64,000 nt of DNA from Cristatella mucedo (Eukaryota; Bryozoa; Phylactolaemata; Cristatellidae): contig WPIO01000074.1 of the NCBI GenBank assembly GCA_009760855.2, forward strand, positions 1,344,501 through 1,408,500. The letters are read 5' to 3'. The notes beneath the pieces were generated by a model. That model searched no databases and was not told where the DNA came from. It saw only the letters and a program-made list of their open reading frames with translations. Below, in pieces: positions 39,401-49,863 of this stretch (within the stretch, counting starts at the first letter, position 1; each line of letters opens with the position of its first letter). The position numbers and the translations under genes were made by a program.

Positions 39401-42400
39401 CCTTTAAAGTGGCAGCCATGTTGTCATGTTTAGTGAATAAGCGATATCGGACTTTCATCCTCAAGTCAATGTCCTATTGAAAGCTGCACCCTAACGACCG
39501 ACTGATTTGCCAATTTAAAATAAAAATTATTCACTTATGTAGTGTGGCCTCAGAGAACTTAATCTCTATCCAGGAGTTTTAAATATGCCACAGGGCTTCA
39601 GCCCGTGACCTTGGTCACTTAAGGCAAGCTCCTGATCCCTGGGCTAAACCAATCCGGTTATTAGTCTAGCACAAAGCTACTGCTAAGTTACAGCACATGA
39701 ATGTCTGCCAAAAAAGCACTTATCACCAGATGAATAGCTGTGGCTGGGTTTACAAGGGATTTCTCTTCCTTTTTAATGCAGATTTCTACTGCCACATCAC
39801 CTTGAACCCGTGGGTAGGACATGACTGGGTGAGACCGATTGGGGCCCACTCTGCACAAAATACAACATGCTGGTATAGTTTCCACCAAGTCAGCATAGAG
39901 TATATTCAGATACACAACTGTTTAAAAAAAAGACCTAACCCAATTTCAACAACAGCCACCATTGGTAAGAGCTGTTTCGAGTGACCTTTCCCACAGCTGA
40001 GGCCCACACGGACCAGGGGCAAAAGGCACCTCTCGACAGTACCACGCCGGATTCACACAGCTGCACTACTTCACAAAAGACAATGCTAATTATGAATGCA
40101 ACCAGCCGTAAGCTAGACATCACGCCAGCTGCTTTTCTGACTGAAATTGCTTAGCTATATCTCGTATGAACATCAAAACGATTGGAGACCACACCTTTAG
40201 TTGGTATCCTCCCAAAGCATGGAACTCACTTCTAACTACATCACGATATCCTCTGACTTGATATTTAAAACGAAGCTTAAAACGCAACAGTTTATCACAG
40301 CATTTTTTAGTGGGTCACGGTGAATCGCCCCTTGTATAGTTATGCATGCCGACACTATCCAAGCTACCACTAACCACATTTTGCATGTTGACATTGTCCA
40401 GGTCACCTGTAACCATGTTATGCTCGTTGATGTTGTGCATTGTACTGTTAATCATTGGGCCATGCTTCATTTACAGCCTTTGGAAAGTGCCCAGAAAGAG
40501 ATTAACTTCTATGAAGGTGCAACACAAACTTATTAATACTATTATCATTATTATTACGTGAGTGTCTCTCCAGACAGTCATGAATCAGAGAATCGGTTCA
40601 GAATCAGCCGAATGGGCTAGTGAAGCCTGCAAAATCAATGAATCAGATGCAGAAACTGGCCAATCGCAGTGCAAATTGCAAGGACTAATGGAAAGTAACT
40701 AGGTCAAGGCTGATTTAACAGCCTCATTTATATATTGGCAGAAGAGCCTTATCGGCTATCAAAACCTCTTGCAGTGGGTGATACAACATTTCTTTGGGAA
40801 CGACTCAAACCCACGGACCTGGGTCACGAAGTGGAATCGCCATGCTCCTAGACTAATCAAACGACTTGCATTATAGCTAAACAATATACTGGCTTATGTT
40901 TCAGCACATGACAAGAGTTTAAAACAAATAAGAAATGTGCTCTTACGGGTGCAACGAGAATTTCATTTTTTTTTATTTGCATTATCATTATCGACAAGTC
41001 GTGTAACATGAAGGGAAAGTGCTTGTCGGTGGATCAAAGCAGTTGTCATTGAGGATGCTACTACTAACAACCATTCGATCATGCTTCCTTTGCAGCATCA
41101 TCAATGGAGAGTGCCTGGAAAGCGATTGGGTTCCCTGAGGGCCCTATAACAAATGATTTAATTTTATGAATATAAAGATGCAGAAGCACCATAGATAAAC
41201 AAACGTTAGGAGGCAGGGCTGGAAACCACTCGGCTAAAAAAGAAACACTTGCTGGTTTAACAGCCTGTTTTTGCAGGGCTACAAAAGAGCCTTTACAGCT
41301 AACTAACTGCCTTACCTAATGTGCCATCGCGGCTCAGGCTAGCATCGCATTCCTTCCCCGCCCCCCAAGTAATGCATGGTAGAGAAGGCTGGGACTGGTC
41401 ATTTGGGGTGCTTCTGTACAATCGCCAGGAGAGGCGGTCGAAATAATGTTATGTATCTGTGTCTGCAACTCGACAACCGCAAGGTCAGTAAGCAAACTCA
41501 AGTCATTGGAGGCAAACTCAGCCCCACCGGATGTAGCATAAGAGGGAGAAAAGTACAAACAGCCAGCCAGGTGGCAAACGGAAGTGCAATGCAGTATAAA
41601 CGAACGGGAACAGTAGACAGTCCAACAAACTTTTGCACATAACTACAACTACGCACGTCAGTTCTAGCCGCGCTAATGGTCTCGCGATATCCATGAGCCT
41701 CCCCGCGGCTCGCTTGCTAAAGGAAAGAAAGAATTGCCGCACTGCAGGACTTAACCCTGGCGACTTGGATCGTGAAGAGCAAAGCGCCTCACCAATCAAA
41801 GCACTCCACTGGGCTCGAACGCACCCTCGACAACCTACAGCAAGACACTGGCCGCAAATGGCGAAAACAAAGTGCTGCTATAGCAACAACCTACTTACAA
41901 TCATGCCGGATAGTGCAATCGGCCGGATTCGACTTACACTGACGGTCACGTTACTGGAGCATGCATGGCATCTATTTTATGATGGCGTGCCACTACGCAC
42001 GGGCAGAAAATTTGAGCCAATGCTCTGTCACCGTGCCTCACTTTGGTAGCTGCACACTGCGTTTGCCCGATCAACCGAGGAGGTCCACCCAAGTGAGGCA
42101 GAAGGAGCGGCGATGACTGAAGACTTCGCTGAAGGAGCTGCCATGACTCCCGGCTGATTGCATAGCAAAGTTCTTACCCATAAGGCCGGCCACGGCTTGG
42201 CTCCTTCCCACCTAGCTGAACTGCTGCACCAGTTACGACCTCCTCCTCCTCCTCCTCCTCATCGCACCCTCGAGTCCTCTAAGGGTAATAGATCAGCTGT
42301 TTCGTTGCCATTCTTCAAGACCGCTAGCGACAGCTGCTTTCGCTTTTCACGTTCTAGATAGAGGAAATCACTGGTCAACAGAGGAATTCACTGGTCAATT

Positions 42401-45400
42401 CTTAAGAAACAAAATCTAGTCTCCTGCTGCTGACTGCGGCACATCCTTTCCAGCCGTCCAGAGCTGATGCTTCCATGCTACTCACTTCTTCGACTGCCCA
42501 GCTGACTCAGCTATGCTTATCGCTTCCTATTTGCTGCATGAGATACATTCTGTTGGCTATCACATACGTGCCGAAAGCTGCACAAGCTTCAAGTGTGCTA
42601 TAGAAAACTCTCATGTAACACCTGCTTATAATTCACTAAAATTCATTTGTATAGCACCCCAAGAGAACTCAATCTCTATTCAGGCACTTCACTTATCCCA
42701 CGGGGCTCGAGCCCACGACCTCGGCCAGACCTTGATCGGGTCGGCGTTGCTTTGTGGACTTACAGACAAAGGTAAATTACATAAACCAAGTCTGAACGTG
42801 CACTGCACTAATCCTTTTATCCTACATGGTAATTTTTAAGCACTCACCAGGCCTAGTGAGATTTCCCAAGAAAGTTGATTACATGTCGTGCAAGCTGCAC
42901 GTGATCTATTGCGATACAGGACAGAGGCGTAACATTATGCTGCACGGTCTGGGGGATGCAAGGTACTACTGCAGTGGGAGGATTGCAGCAGACAGCACTA
43001 TTAGGGAACGATAGTTACTTACTACACGAGCAGCACTGAATAAGCACACTTATGCAGCGACCACGATACACTTATACACTTTTAAATTTTCACGATCAGG
43101 TCAACCAGCTCTAAATATAAGTTAACATGCGAAACTCAAAAGCACAGAGCTAACTGAGCACACGGCAGTGAATATACCTGCAAGTTCTACTACTCCAAAT
43201 TTGGATATATCGTGGAATTCACTTTCGGCCAATTCCTCGTCCTGCACCTAAAGTAAACCAAGGAATAATAATAGTAGGTGCAGGTGCATGGTGCCCTAGA
43301 GCATAATTTATTTTTAGGCACTTTACATTGGCTGAAAAAGTTCACGTAGTTATTAATAGTAGCACGCAGACTGCTGCATGCGCAAACAAATACACATAAA
43401 GAGAAAAAAGTGAAAACTCGCGAACATAAAGAAAACGAGAATAAACCTCATCATTATCTTATAAATGAGAATAAACCTTATAATTCTCGTAAACTCATGC
43501 ATACAATCAGTACACTCGTATCGGACTTGGCAAATGCTGCAATAAACACGCGAGGTCTAAGCGTTGCTTTGGCTGTCACGTCACGGGAATATCGAGACAC
43601 ATGTCGGTACAAAGGTTAAGATTTCATGTGCACACGACCTGGCAGCACAATCTCAGCAGGATTCAATGTTGCCTAGAAGCACGGCATGCAGCAGCCAGCG
43701 TGCACTTAGAAAACACGTCACGCAGCACCAGAGCCAGAGCTGTGGGCGGATTTCGTAAGTGAGTGGGTAGCTACCTAGTGGGTGTGTGAAGGAGCGTGAC
43801 TCAGGAGCCTGTGAGCATTGGGTGGAGGCCCAATGCGAGTAGGGATCAGACTGCCTCAGCAGAGACAGGCTCTCCCATGGTTGGGAGGCAAGCAATGGCT
43901 CTCGGTGGATGACTAGACACTCCTGCATAAATTCATCCATTTGCAACATCTGTGGCCACATCCATCTACTACAAACTGCCACCTACTGTCGGAGGGGGTT
44001 CGGAACCAAAGATGGCTCGACAGTGCGAAAAACAATGCTTGCATGGAATGCAAAGGCTGCCTGAGGATGGCAGTGGGAGGAGAGAGAGGGCTAGATCCAT
44101 CGACACCGGCAACAGCCTAGAGTGGGTAGGCTGGGATTGGCCAACTTGGTTTCTGATGTATAAAGTTCTCGGTGTTACAGCCAGGTGATTTGTCGCGCTA
44201 CCCAGCCCAACCACAGGTCATACAGAGGGCTGTCACCGGGTGCCATCGGCAAAGCACCTCTGATCACTCGGCCGGAGCAAGAGAGTGTAGAGAGGTAAAA
44301 GCGAGTGACAGAACGTCAAACTCAATGTGCTACTCGAGGCTGAGCCAGTGAAGTTGTCGAGAGCAGTGATAGCTATGTTTGCAGCAAGCAAGCCTTCCGG
44401 CAAAGTTTTACACCCCCTGATGGCATCATATTGCACATGTTTGAAGACCTACATGAAGATGGAGAAAGCAAAAAGGCATCAGTAATTATGCTACACCCCG
44501 ATGTATATAAGCTTGCCAATAAAACCATGTCTTTATAATAATGCACTTTTGCCTAAAGCTCCAAATCAAAGGCTCGACTGGTAGTACAAGAGGCAGGCAG
44601 GTCTCTATTCTGAAACAATAACAGCCCACACAGTTCTTCAGGCTTGGCCAATGAATCTAGCCTGCATTTTCGTGTAACTTCTAGCCTTACATGCCAAACA
44701 AAAGCTATGCCAACCTATAGCAATTCTGGAATACGCTCATCTTTCAGGGATTCAAAACATCTATACAATAAGCTTCTGGAAATATTTACACCATCAATGT
44801 TAGGAAACATCTTCACGGTAAAGTCAGCAGTACTCATGAGATTTTTCAAGGCCCATGCAACACACCTATTGCTAAAAACTGCTGATGAATGAATATGTTC
44901 GGGCATGTCCTGAGTTCAAACTGGACAACATGTGAAGCTCCTTACATGTTGGGAATAGAGGCAATGACATCTAACTTCCCAATCAGTTTATGCTTTGTCC
45001 ATTGAACCTCACATCAACCTGAGTAGACAACAACATACCTACAGCACATGATTAACTCTAGCTCTGACTAGGATCATTGCAAGAACTACTGTAACCCTAC
45101 CTACAAAACATCAATTTGTATAGCGATTAGGATCCAAAATGTAATAAAACACTGAACTGAGTACTAAAGCATCGCCTAACAATGTCTCAATCTATATCTA
45201 GTGGTACAGCAAGGCATAGACTTGTAGTGATGAACCAGATAAGATAGATATAAGTTAAAGAATGCAGCAGTCAAATAGTGGCTCAGCACAAGACCAAATA
45301 GCTGTCAAATAGCACCAGGATGCAAAGTGACTGAAGCAATCACGGCATGACCTGCTATAGGCAAACAGCACGTAGATTCAACAGATAAGCACAATTTGCA

Positions 45401-45891
45401 GATAAGACATGATAATCACATATATACTAGAGGCAATGGAATGCTGGCTAGAAAGTAGGTACATCTTTGCAACAGCAGCAGGTATGCAACACAAGTCAAA
45501 GTTGCTTAGTCATTCACATCAGTAGGGAGCCAAAGCCGATGAGAGATCGTTCTTGCCAACTTCATGCACAGGCAAGTTACGCACATCTAATCGGCAATGC
45601 AGTGTAAACTTTGACCAGCAGCATGAGTTGCTGCCTAGGGAATCATAGGTAGTCTGTTGAACAGTCGTCGGATGCAATCAAACCAGCCGACATCCAACTG
45701 TACGGAATTAAAACAATAAGTCAACATCGGCAGGTTCAGCAGTCCCAGTTTTATAGAGGCGAAGGACTCTAAAGGCTGTCACCCACCTGGACAAGAGGCA
45801 CAGTGGACCAGAAGAAATTATCTGCTGCAGAACCCGAACCCATGATCTGTATCTGTATGTGTTATGTGCACCCTACCCACGAGTCAAGCCT

Positions 45892-45961
<70 letters not shown>

Positions 45962-48900
45962 TTTCTCTCTCTCTCCACCTCTACCCATAGGTCTATCAAA
46001 ACTGGTTGAGTCGGTATTGTCACACACCACCCCTTGATTTTAAATCACTTGCATTCCCCTAAGAAGCAGTCACAATCTCTTGAGTTCAGTCATTCCAGCA
46101 AGTTGCCAATGGTATCGGTAATCTATCGCACTTCCCAGGTACCAGGTATGCCTTTATTTAAGATGTTTCCAGTCTCATTTCGATTCCGTGTGAAAGAAAT
46201 CGATCTTTCCTCGTTTTGGGTGATTTCCTCATTCGTTTTGACGATTCAACTGACAACTTAAGTGTAGAATTTAGAGCACTGCTGACTCAATTATTAGTCA
46301 AGTCTGCACATCTGACCACATTGGATCTCATTCAGTCTATAATACGTGGCTTCTTCCACAACCACCAAAATCTGTGAACCAAAAACCTCAAGACCCTTAG
46401 GATAGATGCTATCCACACGAAATTATCTGCTTCACCCCTGCTGCTCAATTCTCTTTCCAACTTGTCATAACTGGTAGAACACTACAACTATAGCAGACAT
46501 TCTCAACGAGTTTGCACCTGTGACTAAGCACACCGTGTGCCCTCGCAAAGATGGCCAATGGTTTACAAAGCAGTCGACTAATTTAACAGCCTCATTTTTA
46601 TAGCGGCAGAAAAGCCTTAGTGGCGATACTTCACTACCGATTGCAGAGAGCAATAAAGGATTGCCCACTTTAGGACTCGGACTCACGACCTGAGTCCTGA
46701 CGAGCTAGCAGCAGCTAGCCCATGGACTAAGGCACAGGGCAAAATAATCACCACAGGCATTAAACTAGCTAGGTCTACTAATCGAATGAGCTTAAGAAAG
46801 CATACAAAAGCTCATGATTGACTTGTCCATCTGCAGGCAAAAGAGGACTACTGCGAGTCATACCTATCCATCCTAGCAAATGCCAAGTCTAGCTTCAATG
46901 AAAAAAAAAAGTTGAATCCCAGATGCACATTTCCAAAAATTATTATGTCTACCATAGACCATCTCCTTAACGGCCTCAAGGTTCGCTCCTTACCTACTGA
47001 TCCTTGCGATGATCTGGCTGATAGCATCTCTGGCTTCTTTGTCGGCAAGATATACAAAATCAGGGAGTCGGTCCCTAAGATGGCAGCATCGCCCCCTGGA
47101 ATCCTGTCCCTCAGTAACATACCAGAGGACTTACTCTCCCTCATCTCCGTGCAGCACCTCAATGTACATATTCAAGTCAACCACGATTGCCCATATGCTC
47201 AAATTCATGCACCAGTCAAAGAAGACTATTAGTCTTCTGTACCCTTCTAGAAGACTATGAGCCCTCCAGACGAGCTCTCTCGACCCTATTCCCACTGTCC
47301 TACGTCTACTTTGCATAGACTGCTGCTGCAACTGATCACTATCGTTAAATTTCTCCCTAGCCTCATGTCTTGTCCCCCACATCTTTCAAAAAAGCTGTTG
47401 TTCGACCACTGATTAAGAAAGCAACACTAGATCATGACAACTTCAGCAACTTTCACGCAGTCTCAATGCTGTTTTTCCTACATACGATACTGGAACAAGT
47501 AGTGGCAGACAAATTAAGCTCTTACATCGGAACTTTGAACCTGGTAAGCTATTTCCAGTCTGGTTTTACAGCTAGTAACTCCACAGAGTCAGCACTACTT
47601 TGGGTGCATAATATAAAATAGTAAATATTAGCTGATTTAACAGCCTCACAGTATAATGGCCGAAAAGCCTTAATGGCTATCACCACCACTTGCAGTTGGC
47701 AATAAAGGATGTACTCTACAAGATTCGGACTGGAAATCTGGGTCGTGAAGAGCGAGCACCTTACCTAAGCAGGCTGTCGTGGCTTAGCAAAAAATAGAGA
47801 CCTCAGGAACGCAGACTTAGGACAAGTCTCTGTTTGCTTTGCTTGATCTTCCCATAGCGTTTGTACTTTACAGTGCAAAATCCTTCTCGAGAGCCTCTCA
47901 TCTTGCCTGTGCATCACTGACACTTCACTACAAAATTCTTAGGTCCTATCTCAGTGTGAAACTCTACAGTATTGACGTTAATGGGCAAACATCATCCGAG
48001 GAGCCACTAAGCTATTGGGTAAATCAGGTATTTGTAACTGATCTGCCTTTTTTCACAATTTATAACTCTCTCTCTCTCTAATCGATGCTACACAACCAAG
48101 GTTTTCATTTCTATGCAGACAAAACACAGTTGAACCTTGGCTTTGATCTCTCCCAGCCCTCTAGTACGACGAATTCTCTCAACGCCCGTGCTGACGTCAG
48201 CACTTGGATGGCAGAAAACTTTCTTAAATTGAATGACGATAAAGCCAAGTTACTAGTTATGGGCAAACCAAGTATGAGACAGAAATTGTAAAGCTTGAAA
48301 CTCAAAATCGGCTCTGCTACCAAACCTGCTGACTTGACTCATTGGTTAAGGTGCTCGCCCCGACCAAGGTCGTGGGCTCGACCCCCGTGACATATATGAA
48401 GTGGCTGAATAGAGATTAGGTTCTCTTAGGGTGCTATACAAATGAATTATATTTTTTATATTTTATTTATAAGTATCTGCACTAAATCTAGGTGTGTTAT
48501 TCCGAAGTGACCTTTCAGGCGATCACATCAGCTCCATAGTCAAGTCTGCCTACTTCCAGCTACTTAGCACTGCTAAAATTCGAGGATGATTAGACAGGAA
48601 TACTATGTCACAAAATGGGTCCATCAATTTGCAACATCCTGTCTAGAATTCTGTAAAGCACTGTTTGCAGATCTACCGGCCTGTGCCACCAGGTGCTTAC
48701 AGTTGGTGAAAAACTCAGCAACTAGGCTTGTCTGTCGTGAGTGTCACAGTTGTCACATTTCATCACTTCTAGCCGACCTACACTGGCTCAAATCAAGCAC
48801 GGTATCGGCTCCCTTCAATTTCTGGCACCCTCGTGCATATCAGAGGTTACTACCAGAGTAACCGAGCATCATATCACCAACTTTTCTGACTCAAATCGGT

Positions 48901-49558
48901 AAGCTCTACCTCGAACCAACCTCAAATCCTTCAGAGACAGAGCCTTTAATTGTATGCCCCCGAAGCCAGAAACTCACGACTAACGTCACGTCAGAATGCA
49001 CCTGTTTCTCACAGAACTTGGCAGGTCCTTGCGATCTATCCTTAGCTAGCTTATTCGTTCAGATGCTGTGCACATTCCCACTAACTATATTGTCATGTTG
49101 ACCGGGTGCGTTTTATCCCTAATGATGTTATCCTTGTTGGTACAGTGCAAACTAATCATTTGATCAAGCTTACTATACAGCATATGTAGAGTGCCTAGAA
49201 AGAATTAAGATCTCTGAGGGTGCTATACAAAGGTATTATTATTATTTACTATTAAGATACGGGGCTCTAAGTATAATAAGGCCTGTCACTCGTCAGCAAA
49301 ATGTGGGCACATGACCAGCATACCACCAGCCATAGAGCAGATCAAGTGGCACTGACCTTGGCAGCAGATCCAAGCTGAACCTCGAAGTCATCATCAAAGG
49401 AAATGCCGGCAGCTTCAGCATCCAGGATCTCATCCTGCCCATCATACACAACCGACGCTTCTTCGCCGACACCTTTATCATGACAGAAGAAAGAAAACAG
49501 CTAGATCAAAACTCATGCAGATTCGTGTGTCTTACATGCAGCAGAAATAGTAGAAAGT

Positions 49559-49629
<71 letters not shown>

Positions 49630-49668
49630 GAGAGACACAGAGAGAGAGAGAGGGACAGAGACAGAGAA

Positions 49669-49735
<67 letters not shown>

Positions 49736-49812
49736 CACTGTCACTCTCTCAATCTGTTTGTCTGTCTGTCAGAAAAGAGAGAAAAAGACAGAAAAAGAGA
49801 GAGGGGGAGTTA

Positions 49813-49863
<51 letters not shown>

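Larger units (their letters stand above)
33015..43177 (-). other. ARHGAP1-like intron, about 10.2 kb
   Basis: Holds the best L2 copy, three SINE-A, four SINE-B copies or parts, two further L2 tails, a second-family LINE fragment, the (CA)n tract and the 14-bp tandem repeat. An open frame at 42826-43014 (plus) was examined and matches nothing I know. Confidence 0.7.
46030..49250 (+). mobile_element. L2-like LINE, older copy from endonuclease to 3' tail
   Basis: Fragments in order are: the end of the endonuclease ([17 protein letters not shown] near 46240); the inter-domain linker ([15 protein letters not shown] near 46950); RT start ([14 protein letters not shown] near 47385); a degenerated palm region ([10 protein letters not shown] near 48105, in which the second catalytic Asp of YADD is replaced by Lys); the C-terminal [11 protein letters not shown] region; and a 3' tail ending CTCTGAGGGTGC plus (ATT)n. 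It is split by two SINE-A and one SINE-B insertions and carries many stops and frameshifts. It lies antisense in an ARHGAP1-like intron. The longest LINE copy here, clearly dead. Confidence 0.85.
43248..49356 (-). other. ARHGAP1-like intron, about 6.1 kb
   Basis: Half of it is the old L2 copy with its SINE insertions. From 43350 to 45740 no repeat or gene was recognised; an 82-codon plus-strand frame at 44644-44892 is unassigned. Confidence 0.65.

Noticed and set aside
42826-43014. Plus-strand 62-codon frame as a host exon
   Set aside because: No family resemblance, and the ARHGAP1-like exons on either side join without needing anything here.
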